DNA of 64,000 nucleotides from Linnemannia schmuckeri. Its lineage: Eukaryota > Mortierellomycota > Mortierellomycetes > Mortierellales > Mortierellaceae. The stretch's first letter is position 1. Each line of letters starts with the position of its first letter. The position numbers were made by a program, and so were the translations under genes. A model generated the notes under the pieces. The model worked only from the letters and a program-made list of their open reading frames with translations. It had not been told where the DNA came from and did not search any database. This document shows positions 46,225 to 54,872 of this stretch, one piece after another. The stretch spans positions 558,001-622,000 of the forward strand of contig JANATG010000003.1 of the NCBI GenBank assembly GCA_029449235.1, read 5' to 3'.

Positions 46225-48342
46225 TTACCAAAAGGGGTTTTGAATCAAAGTCGACTTTTCGTTAGGTGGGGGAGATTGAGGCTGCGGTGCCTGGGTTGAT
46301 TGGTTGGAGGCACGAGGATGAGACTTTTGGATCGAAGTGGAAGGCGGGACAAAGGGTCCAAAAGTTACACCAGACTCTTGAAAAGGCAGAGGAGGTCGGG
46401 GTGGGATGGGAGGAGGGATAGCTGGGCAAGTTGGCTGAGACGATAGACGTGATGCAGTTTCAGGAAGGTATTGATTGTTGGTGTTGGTGGCAACGGTGAC
46501 GGAGGTAATGGTCGGGCTGCGTGCGAGAAGACCACTGGATACCAAAAGTGGACTCTGAGCTGGGATCGTGTTCAACACCCACGCTTGCTGAGTCGGTTGT
46601 TGTTGAGTTGACTTCTTGTCGAATGGGAGCAAAGGAACGTCCTGAGATGTTGCTATACCGTCCGGTTGCTCGCCCTCGTTGGGAGGAACCACTTGATTAC
46701 CCTCAAAGGTCAAAGGATCACGCGCGCAGGTCATGAGCATCGGCGTCGTCTCCTCCTTGGATCTGATCTCCTGAAAGATGACCTTGTAGAGTGAATCGTT
46801 ATAGACCGGGTCGTAGAACATCTCCGAGATCACCCAGGCAATCGCACACACCACGACGACAGTGAGCAAGACGAAGAGAGCGACTGTTGGGATCTCGAAT
46901 GCATCTTCGAGCTTGACAGTGTCGTACAGAATGTAGAGTTGTTCCGCTTCCGCTCCAGCTTCTCTGTTGACGAAGACGTTGTGACCGAGAGAAGCGAGGT
47001 ACTCTGCAGCGTCGGTTGTTGCTTTGATCAAGTGCGCCGCCGAGTAGGAAGAGTTGGAACTCTTCGCTCCTGCAGAAAAGTGGTGGATGGCGAGATTGAG
47101 TTGGCTGGTGGTGGCGTTGGCTGCAACAGGAGCAGAAGAATCCCGCTTGAGATCTGCGACCATGACGGGATCCCACTGCTGCGGCTTGATGCTGATCATT
47201 GTAGTCACTAAGTAGGTACAGAGAAGGCCCATGTCGTCCTGTCCCTCTATAAATGTTGAGATGCACATCAAAAAGTCAACGTTGGCTGATAATTTTGTGA
47301 GCATGACCATTGTCGCGTTGTTGGTTGGGTTCAGGAAAGTCCCGTTCTTGATGGCGGCGCTCATGGACTGCAAAAGGGGAAGGTTGGTTGGATCGTCAAA
47401 GAAGGATGTCGCCACTTTGTCGAAGTCGTTCGAGTGGTTGATGGCAAACTTGATGAAGGTAGCGGATAAGACAAGCGATTCATCGGAGCCAAATTGGCAT
47501 TTGGTGGCGTCTGTCCGAGGTGGTGCTACCATTCCATCTTTTGGAAAAGTATCGAAAAAAATCGCTGCAAGGTTGACTAGAGTGTTCCTGAAACAAATGT
47601 TGCTATTAGATCCCAAAAGAACGGGTTCTGGAAACCACATGCTGCCAGGCTCGGAAATAGTGATGACGGGTGTAACATCCATATATGTGTCTGGGGAAAG
47701 AGTCCTGTTTACTATGTCTTTGGGATCCCAGAAGAACCACTCATCGAGAATGGTGAAGTGGTAGGCTTTACAGCTGAAGTTAGCTGTTGGATAGGTAATT
47801 AAGTAGTATCCAAGAGTACGTCCAATTGCTACGGTGGTTTCTTTGCAGGCTATGTCGTAGTCGTATGTTCGTGGTATGTAGCGCGTCCGCTGGCGAAGGT
47901 TAGGGTTGCGTCGGGAATCGTTGAGTGTCAGCGTCAATGTCTCCTCCATCGTTGAGTCAGCGTCCATGAGCGCAGTCCAAAACATGGGGTCCGAGGACAT
48001 CAGTTGCTGAGTTATGGCACCGAACGGGGTAGGGCTGACGGCATTGTCGGTTGGAGAGACCATTGCGCTGAGGATACTGCTGACAGACGAAGTAAAGAGG
48101 CTGGCACAAATCATAATAGACATAACCGCGCAGCTCCGCCTCTCTACAATTGGGCGCGAGCGATGAAGGATTTCAATCATTTCGAGCAGTCCACCAGTGC
48201 GGGACCATCGGATGCTGCTGGCGTAGTCATCTTGAGAGTGCTTGACATAAAACGCCATAGCGGCGCCAACGGCTCCCGAAAGAACAATCGTGATGGCCTT
48301 GGTGAAAATGGATATAACCCAGAAAGGCACAGGCAGTATCAT
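46225..48342 (-). CDS. Three-TM membrane protein A1, variable ectodomain, Pro-rich tail
   Basis: Intronless, 705 aa. The start is set at MILPVPFW because homology to A2 begins there; 36 more in-frame codons upstream are probably leader. TM1 is about 5-32, a basic cytosolic loop with SIRWSRTGGLLEM follows, TM2 about 70-93, then an ectodomain of about 385 residues with N-glycosylation sites and scattered Cys, TM3 about 481-506, and a 195-residue cytosolic tail. The tail holds DPLTFEGNQVV and a polyproline segment, PPPIPPRPPLP, matching a class II SH3 ligand (PxxPxR). Positive-inside charge supports ectodomain outside and tail inside. No known family recognised. Paralogues are A2 (51711) and, more distantly, B1 and B2. 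It is divergent from B1. Confidence 0.8.
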   Translation of the reverse strand: MILPVPFWVISIFTKAITIVLSGAVGAAMAFYVKHSQDDYASSIRWSRTGGLLEMIEILHRSRPIVERRSCAVMSIMICASLFTSSVSSILSAMVSPTDNAVSPTPFGAITQQLMSSDPMFWTALMDADSTMEETLTLTLNDSRRNPNLRQRTRYIPRTYDYDIACKETTVAIGRTLGYYLITYPTANFSCKAYHFTILDEWFFWDPKDIVNRTLSPDTYMDVTPVITISEPGSMWFPEPVLLGSNSNICFRNTLVNLAAIFFDTFPKDGMVAPPRTDATKCQFGSDESLVLSATFIKFAINHSNDFDKVATSFFDDPTNLPLLQSMSAAIKNGTFLNPTNNATMVMLTKLSANVDFLMCISTFIEGQDDMGLLCTYLVTTMISIKPQQWDPVMVADLKRDSSAPVAANATTSQLNLAIHHFSAGAKSSNSSYSAAHLIKATTDAAEYLASLGHNVFVNREAGAEAEQLYILYDTVKLEDAFEIPTVALFVLLTVVVVCAIAWVISEMFYDPVYNDSLYKVIFQEIRSKEETTPMLMTCARDPLTFEGNQVVPPNEGEQPDGIATSQDVPLLPFDKKSTQQQPTQQAWVLNTIPAQSPLLVSSGLLARSPTITSVTVATNTNNQYLPETASRLSSQPTCPAIPPPIPPRPPLPFQESGVTFGPFVPPSTSIQKSHPRASNQSTQAPQPQSPPPNEKSTLIQNPFW

Positions 48343-49486
48343 GACTAGGAGAGGGGGGGAAAGGGAGGGGAAGAGAAGAAAGAAGTTGTCGTAGTGCAAG
48401 TTGTTCTGAGTGCTCACTTGTTCACTTTTATTCGTCTCTCTCTCAAACACACAGACTCTCTTCTATCTTCTGTCTTGTTTGTATTTCGAGAGCACTATGT
48501 TAAATATTGGACAAACAAACCCAATGGATAACTGGTAAGCATTGACTCGGAAAAGAAAATTGCACTCTTCCAAGGTAACAGACAAGCTGAGCAGTATCAT
48601 GCAACCAAAACGCGCCAATTGCTTGTACTCGCCATTCCCTCAACTGATTCTACAGGAGCTGACATAACACAGTAGGTTTACTCGAACTTACGAGTGCACT
48701 GTTGTTGGGAGATGAGGACCACGAAAATGCCATTTTGCCTTTTCGCCCTCATATTTGAGGTTACTTTTTTTGGTTGGGGAGCATGCCTCATACTTGTACC
48801 AATGGCACCATGGCTACATACACATGGGTGACAGGCTGAAAAGAAGAGAGAAAGAAGAATGATGGAAAGAGAATGAACTCGAGAGGACAAAGCGCGTTTT
48901 TGTGTTCGCCAAGGAAGAGTGAAAAAAAAAAACTACTGATAAGAATCTTTATCCGAAGAAAAAACAAGGACCGCCACTTGTTTTTAAGACAGCACACTAG
49001 AGGTCGTCTTTATCTCTTTCAGATTCTTGGTATAAAAGCAGTGAACCTGGTAACCGTTGTACCTGAATCCACGACTGCCGCGAGGTCACTGTAGAATGGT
49101 CTGGAGACCCACGAACTCGGCCACATAGTATATTCAGCTCTTTTCTTTTCTCTGACTGAACGAAAAATACTCTCAGCCTATCAATGTAAATTAGATGCAG
49201 CGTGGTAAACAAACAAGCACAAGCACATACAAACACAAATAAACAAGCACGAGCACAAAACACAAACACAAAAGCAAAAAAAAAAGACTGGAAAACAAAC
49301 AAACGCCGCTGTTCACACTGTCTTTCGCTCTCGCCTTCCTGGCTGTTTATACTTTAGTAGTTCTTACATACACTCACCCATACTTATTCTCCCCATTTTA
49401 TTTCTCTCTTTTTCTACTTTTCACATTGTCCCTCTTTCAACTAACATTTATCTCCTCATCACTTGCTTTATTCTCCTTCTCTCGCT
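48343..49486. other. Divergent promoter region A1/B1
   Basis: 1144 bp between two oppositely oriented paralogues. It holds an A/C-rich simple repeat (ACAAACAAGCAC-like) at about 49207-49300 and a C/T-rich leader before B1. GTTTATACTTT near 49345 is a possible TATA element for B1. Confidence 0.5.
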
Positions 49487-51145
49487 ATGTTCCTTCCATG
49501 GTCGGTTTTCACGTTGAACTTATTCTTCGTTGCCCTGGATTTACTGGCTATAGCTTCATTTGAGGCTGCGCTCGTACATATTGCTCGGCGCAGCGAAGGC
49601 TCCGCATACAGCATTCGTTGGATCCATCAAGCAGGCTACTGGGAGATGTTCACGGGACTGAGGTTATCATTGCAGTGGCCGACAAGAGCACCCTGGGTTG
49701 GCCTATCCTCGACATTCCTTGGAAGCCTTACCTTGACTGCCATTCTTTACGGCGCTCAGACGTTTGTCCAGATCGCTACTCAGGAACGTAACGTATTTCA
49801 GGAGGTTGTGGCATCCAGACAGTTTATTTCGATGGGTAGTTTTTTGACACTCCCGGCTTGGTCCATTCACGTCTCCTACAACGGCACCTTGAAGGAGGCG
49901 TTGATGAAGGCAACTAACAGTACCAATGCGAACCCAAGAGCCAGCCCAACCAAACGATACCGCCCCAGGCTGTCCGAATACGAGCTTGCTTGCAATCGAT
50001 TGGATGCCCAAGCTTCCCCTGAGGGACCTCTCCTAGTTTCAAATAATGGCTGTGCAAATGTCACCATTTTAACACTAGGCGCATCTGAAAACTTTAGAGG
50101 AGCCTATATAGTCCGGGAATCCAAGAGCCGAGCCAAATTCGTCGCATCGGTGCCTGTGTCACCCTCAGACATCTCAACCTATGTTCGAGTTGACTATCTT
50201 GAAGATACCTGTTTGACCTTCAACACAAACCTTCAAGTTCACAATGTCACTAAGGCTGGTATAACGTCGTCTCCAAGCACAGTATTGACAAAGTGTCTGC
50301 TCCCCTCTGGACAATCTATCAGTTTATCTACGACTGCCATCCGTTTCTCAGCACCACGCCGGCAGATGTTCAATTCCATTACCTCGTCGATATTCAAGGA
50401 CAAGGACGAACTCGTGGCAGGCATGCAGAACTCAATCAACAACGGCACCTTAACAACTCTACCAGCGGACCTTTCCGAGCAAGTCGTCGTCATGGAGGTA
50501 ATGGTCTCAGGAACTGAGGTATCTGTCTTGGTGTGCACTGTAAGGGGATCGACGCTCACTGAGGATCCTCACGTTGTATGCGCCTACACAGCTACCAGTG
50601 TTCTGATCGTAAAGGCCCAGCCCATGAACCCGGACATCGCAGGGCTGTTGACAAACAGAGGACTCAATCCTAAGATTCCCGGCTATGTTTTTTTCACCAC
50701 AGTCATGTCTCTGTATCACCTTCCCCTGGTCATCGAGAATAAGCTGTCGTTCGCAATCCCCAAGATCCTCGGTGCTTCCTCTGTGGCGACTGACTACCTC
50801 ACATCTCTCGGGCACAACTTTGTTCTGGACTGGGATGGATCCATGCTGTATGTCACCTATGACACTGCCGAAATTATCAAGGGCTACGAGATCCCGAATG
50901 GCTTGTTTTGGACACTGGTCGGAGTCATGGCCGGCTGTATGGTCTTTCTTGTCTACACTAAAATTCGGGTCGAGGATCGCTACAAGCAGTCGCTCTACGT
51001 TGCGGTCTCCAAGGAACTGAATGGAGGTCGAGATGATGTCGCGCCTCAATTGCATCGGTTCGATCCCAAGACGCTTCGGTTTGAGGGCAGAAGGATTGTT
51101 GCCACAGGAGCGGCACAAGTGTCAAAGGAGAGAAGGGTATATTAG
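49487..51145 (+). CDS. Three-TM membrane protein B1
   Basis: Intronless, 552 aa from the ATG at 49487, where homology with B2 starts (MFLPWS(V/F)FT). TM1 is about 8-32, the cytosolic loop has SIRWIHQAGYWEM, TM2 about 70-92, ectodomain about 93-468 with several N-x-S/T sites, TM3 about 469-493 and a short 59-residue tail with YKQSLYVAVSKEL and DPKTLRFEGRRIV. The ectodomain motif TKCLLPSGQSISLSTTAIRF aligns with DATKCQFGSDESLVLSATFI of A1, so A and B share ancestry. B1 lacks the Pro-rich tail. Function unknown; a receptor-like or sensor role is a guess from topology. Confidence 0.8.
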   Translation: MFLPWSVFTLNLFFVALDLLAIASFEAALVHIARRSEGSAYSIRWIHQAGYWEMFTGLRLSLQWPTRAPWVGLSSTFLGSLTLTAILYGAQTFVQIATQERNVFQEVVASRQFISMGSFLTLPAWSIHVSYNGTLKEALMKATNSTNANPRASPTKRYRPRLSEYELACNRLDAQASPEGPLLVSNNGCANVTILTLGASENFRGAYIVRESKSRAKFVASVPVSPSDISTYVRVDYLEDTCLTFNTNLQVHNVTKAGITSSPSTVLTKCLLPSGQSISLSTTAIRFSAPRRQMFNSITSSIFKDKDELVAGMQNSINNGTLTTLPADLSEQVVVMEVMVSGTEVSVLVCTVRGSTLTEDPHVVCAYTATSVLIVKAQPMNPDIAGLLTNRGLNPKIPGYVFFTTVMSLYHLPLVIENKLSFAIPKILGASSVATDYLTSLGHNFVLDWDGSMLYVTYDTAEIIKGYEIPNGLFWTLVGVMAGCMVFLVYTKIRVEDRYKQSLYVAVSKELNGGRDDVAPQLHRFDPKTLRFEGRRIVATGAAQVSKERRVY

Positions 51146-51710
51146 TGATCGATCCCTGGCTCTGGAGATGCCCTCACTGCAGTAGCAACAGTGTGAGACG
51201 TTCGTGTTTTTTCACCCTTATCAAAACAATAAACAAAAAAAAGACGAATTAAACAATGCCTTGTCGTATTGTTTTCTGAGGTTAATTTTTTTTTTTCTGT
51301 CCATGACTATGCTGCTGTCTATTCTGGCTAATAGTGCTGAGTTTAGAAGGGGTGCAAGCAATGAACAAACGGACAGTCGATTCTCATTCCTCCTTTCTTC
51401 TGTTGCCCCATCAATCGAATAAGTAATTTACCTCGTGACTTTTGCATTGCCACATTCCAATTATCTCTCTTGGATTCTCTTCACTCATTGCATCCTTATG
51501 AAACGTCTTCTGGGAAACAAATAGACATGTCTAAAAAAAAAGACTAAAAGACTAAAAGACTAATATGTATTAACACTTGCATGTTTTTATTATGTTTTTT
51601 GGTCATGTAAGGGAAAGTGAGGAGGAAGAGTGAGGGTGAGAGGATGAGGAACGAGAAAATTGAGTCGATGCTACCCGCTACCAAAAGGGGTTTTGGATCA
51701 GCGTTGCCTT
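51146..51710. other. Convergent intergenic region B1/A2, includes lost C-terminal codons of A2
   Basis: B1 3' flank, a short GACTAAAA repeat at about 51540-51562, and a plus-strand TTTATT (51586-51591) as minus-strand poly(A) signal of A2. Bases 51678-51710 are the ancestral last codons of A2, now untranslated. Confidence 0.6.
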
Positions 51711-53798
51711 TTAGTTAGGTTGGGGAGATAGAGGCTGCGGTGCTTGAGTTGATTGGTTTGAGGCACGAGGATGAGACTCTTGGATCAAAGTGGAAGGCGG
51801 GACAAAGGGTCCAAAAGTTACACCAAACCCTTGAAAAGGCAGAGGAGGTCGGGGTGGGATGGGAGGAGGGGTGACTGGGCAAGTTGGCTGAGACGATAGA
51901 CGTGATGCAGTTTCAGGAAGGTATTGATTGTTGGTGTTGGTGGCAACGGAGACGGAGGTAATGGTCGGGATGGAAGTGAACAATCTTCTGGATATCAATA
52001 ATGGGCTCTGAGCTGGGATTTCCTCCAATAATGGTGCCGTCTGTTGAGTTGATGGGTGTGGAATTGGTGTCTTGTCGATTAGGAGCAAGGGTACGTCCTG
52101 AGATGTTGATGGACCGTCCGGTTGCTCGCCCTCGTTGAGAGGAACCACTTGATTACCCTCAAAGGTCAAAGGATCACGCGCGCAGGTCATGAGCATCGGC
52201 GTCGTCTTCTCCTTCGACTCGATCTCGCGAAAGATGACCTTGTAGAGCGAGCCATTGTAGACTGAGTCGTAGAACACCTCCGAGATGGCCCAAGCAGCCG
52301 CGCACGCTATGACGACAGTGAGCAAGACGAAGAGAGCGACTGTTGGGATCTCGAATGCATCTTCGAGCTTGACAGTGTCGTATAGAATGTACAGTCCCTC
52401 TGATTTCGTTCTTCCACTGCTGTTCACAAAGACGTTGTGGCCAAGGGAGGTGAGATACTCTGCTGCGTCGGTTGTCGCCTTGAGCAGGTGAGTTGTTGAA
52501 AAAGAATTCGGAGATCTCTTGGCTGTTGTTGCTTTGGGAAGATGGAAGATGGTGAGGTCGAGCTGACTGATGGTGGTGTTGGTTTCCGCAGAGAGAACTG
52601 AAGTCAGGTCGAGACCTTCTGTCATGACTTCATCCCAGGGTTGCGGCTTAATACTTATTAACGCCGTTGCCATGTACGTACAGAGAAGACTCGTATAATC
52701 GTTCGTATCCACTTTTTTTTGTGAGATGCATATTAAATAATCGACGTCTGAAGTAATCTTTGCAATCACAGCCATCGTCGAAGTGTTGCTTGGGATCGGG
52801 AAAGTCCCGTTCTTGATGGCGGCGCTCATGGACTTCAGAAGGGCAATGTCGGATGCATCTTCAAAGATGGATGTTGTGACGCTGTCAAAGTCGTCGAGGC
52901 GGTTGACAGCAAAGTCGATATATGTGGCTGCCATGGAAAGAGATTCATTGGATCCATACTGGCATTTGGTGGCGTCTGTCCTGGGTAGGTTGATTATCCC
53001 ATCATTGGGAAAACGCAAGGGTATCATGTCAAAGTTAGGGTGGAAAGCCCGCAAGCAGCCATGACGCTCGATGCCTCCAAAGACAGGCCGTGGTACTCCG
53101 TACAAGGAAGGTTCGGAGTATCTGGTGGGTGCAGCAACCAAGACGACGCTCGAGGAGATAAAGTGGACGAATGCGGTCTGCGGATTCCAGTCGTAGGTCG
53201 CATTGGAAATTATGGCGGCAGTCATCTTACACTTGAGTGGCAGGGGAGGATGGACAAGACCTTCAATAAAATTTCCGAGATAGGCGGCAGATTCATTGCA
53301 GGCAGTCTCGTAGCCGTATGTTCGTGGCGTGTAGCGGGTCGTCGGGCTTGAATTAGGGTTGCGCCGGGTGTCATTGAATGTTGCTATTAATGTTTCCTCC
53401 ATTTTAGCGTCCGCCTCCATGAACGTCGTCCAGAAAAACAAGCGGTCTGACGATATTAGTTGCTCGGTCGAGGATGCAAAATACCTTGACTCGACGCCTT
53501 TATGTGAAGGGGAAACAAGACTGCCGAGAAAGATGCTGACGAACAACGTGGACAGACTGGCGAGAATCATGAGGACCAAGGCAATCCTGCTCTTTGTCGG
53601 CACTTTTTCGTGTGAGTTCCTGAAAAGTGTGACCATCTCGAAGAACCCTCCAATGCGAGACCATCGGATGCTGTTGGCGAAAAAGTCGTTAGAGTAATAG
53701 GCATAGAAGGCAAAGATAGCGCCAATGGTGCCTGAGAGGATGATTTTGATGGCAGTGATGGCGATAGAGATCACCCAGAAGGGTACTGAGATGATCAT
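51711..53798 (-). CDS. Three-TM membrane protein A2, C-terminally truncated paralogue of A1
   Basis: Intronless, 695 aa from MIISVPFW (ATG 53798), where homology with A1 begins. TM1 about 5-32, loop with SIRWSRIGGFFEM, TM2 about 72-95, ectodomain to about 480, TM3 about 482-506, then the Pro-rich tail. TM3 and tail are nearly identical to A1, including perfect nucleotide matches of 71 bp (52312-52382 with 46856-46926) and 75 bp (51875-51949 with 46422-46496). The ectodomain between about residues 150 and 290 is barely alignable. The frame ends at TAA 51713-51711, where A1 has GAA; the next codons still read KATLIQNPFW and a TAG, matching the A1 end, so ten residues were lost by one substitution. 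Confidence 0.8.
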   Translation of the reverse strand: MIISVPFWVISIAITAIKIILSGTIGAIFAFYAYYSNDFFANSIRWSRIGGFFEMVTLFRNSHEKVPTKSRIALVLMILASLSTLFVSIFLGSLVSPSHKGVESRYFASSTEQLISSDRLFFWTTFMEADAKMEETLIATFNDTRRNPNSSPTTRYTPRTYGYETACNESAAYLGNFIEGLVHPPLPLKCKMTAAIISNATYDWNPQTAFVHFISSSVVLVAAPTRYSEPSLYGVPRPVFGGIERHGCLRAFHPNFDMIPLRFPNDGIINLPRTDATKCQYGSNESLSMAATYIDFAVNRLDDFDSVTTSIFEDASDIALLKSMSAAIKNGTFPIPSNTSTMAVIAKITSDVDYLICISQKKVDTNDYTSLLCTYMATALISIKPQPWDEVMTEGLDLTSVLSAETNTTISQLDLTIFHLPKATTAKRSPNSFSTTHLLKATTDAAEYLTSLGHNVFVNSSGRTKSEGLYILYDTVKLEDAFEIPTVALFVLLTVVIACAAAWAISEVFYDSVYNGSLYKVIFREIESKEKTTPMLMTCARDPLTFEGNQVVPLNEGEQPDGPSTSQDVPLLLIDKTPIPHPSTQQTAPLLEEIPAQSPLLISRRLFTSIPTITSVSVATNTNNQYLPETASRLSSQPTCPVTPPPIPPRPPLPFQGFGVTFGPFVPPSTLIQESHPRASNQSTQAPQPLSPQPN

Positions 53799-54872
53799 GG
53801 CGAGGGGTGTGAGGGAGGGATGAGAAAGAATGAAGAAGAGGGTGTCGGTGTACGGTCGTCCTCCATGCCCAGTTTTTTGCGATTTCCATCTACCTTCTTT
53901 TCCGCTCATTCTCTGTCATCCTCTGTTTGCTTTGAGAGCAATTTATTTGTTGGAAAAGCAATTGCCATGCGTTGATTGTTGAGCACAGCCGCGGAGACAA
54001 CAACTCGCTCCTTACTCGCGCACGTTCTGCGATCGATGGTTCTCTTGCCATCCTCACTTGCCATCTCTCTCATTTACAATTACGAGCGAAAAGGTACAGC
54101 CCGGCGAAGATATTGAATTTTTCCTTGTTTTTTTAGAGTGAGATAGCCATGAAAGTCAGTCAACCCGTATTTTTGTCTTCCTGTAAATGGCCGGCTTGGT
54201 TTTGTTACCGAGTAAGTGAATAAAAAAGAAACGATTGAGGGACAAATGACGGAGGACAAAGCGCGCATTAATTACTGCTAAAAAGAAAATAAACAACAGC
54301 CGACATGGTTATATTTTCATCACTCAACCAACAGACGAACAAACAAACAAACAACTATACAAGAAAACAACCAAACAAGGGAGACGAGAGACGAGATATA
54401 CCTAATCGTCCACTGAATGACCCATTGAAGCTGGGAGAAGGATTTTCTTCAACTCTAACCATTGACTTACCGATACCTCATTCACCCCTTGGCGCCTCGA
54501 TAATTCGAGCGAGTTTGCACATAAGGATGCCCGCCATTGTTTTTATTTGGTGCATGTTTGTTTTTTTTATTAAAAAAATGCTCTCATCCCAAATCAGATT
54601 CTAGTAGGAATCGTATGGCAAACACAGACACAAATACAAAACAAACACCACGCACAACGTATCGACAAAGAGTGCGGGAGAACGAAGGAACCACAACATG
54701 CACACTGTTCATTGTGCCGTGTGCGCCATCAACAGGTTCATCGCCCCTCCTCCTCAATCCTTCCGGCACTTTTCTTCATTTCTCTCCTCCATTCTTGTAT
54801 ACCTTTAACTTTTCCCGCACCAGTCTCGTGAAAACCCCAACACTCCTTATCTTATACCTTTATACGTCCTCG
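53799..54872. other. Divergent promoter region A2/B2
   Basis: 1074 bp, nearly the same length as the A1/B1 spacer. It contains an A/C-rich repeat (AACAAACAAACAAAC-like) at about 54330-54378, reminiscent of the one before B1. An in-frame extension of B2 reaches left to 54537 but has no homology to B1 and is taken as leader. Confidence 0.5.

Noticed and set aside
48343..48450. N-terminal extension of A1 by 36 codons
   Set aside because: A1 and A2 differ completely here and align from MI(L/I)(P/S)VPFW, so translation probably starts there.
51120..51180. Possible frameshift truncating the B1 tail relative to B2
   Set aside because: The +1 frame after the B1 stop can be aligned to the B2 tail only by a few residues (RS, SL). 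Not strong enough to call.
54537..54872. N-terminal extension of B2 by 112 codons
   Set aside because: No ATG-supported homology to B1, whose similarity starts at MFLPW. The segment looks like 5' leader.
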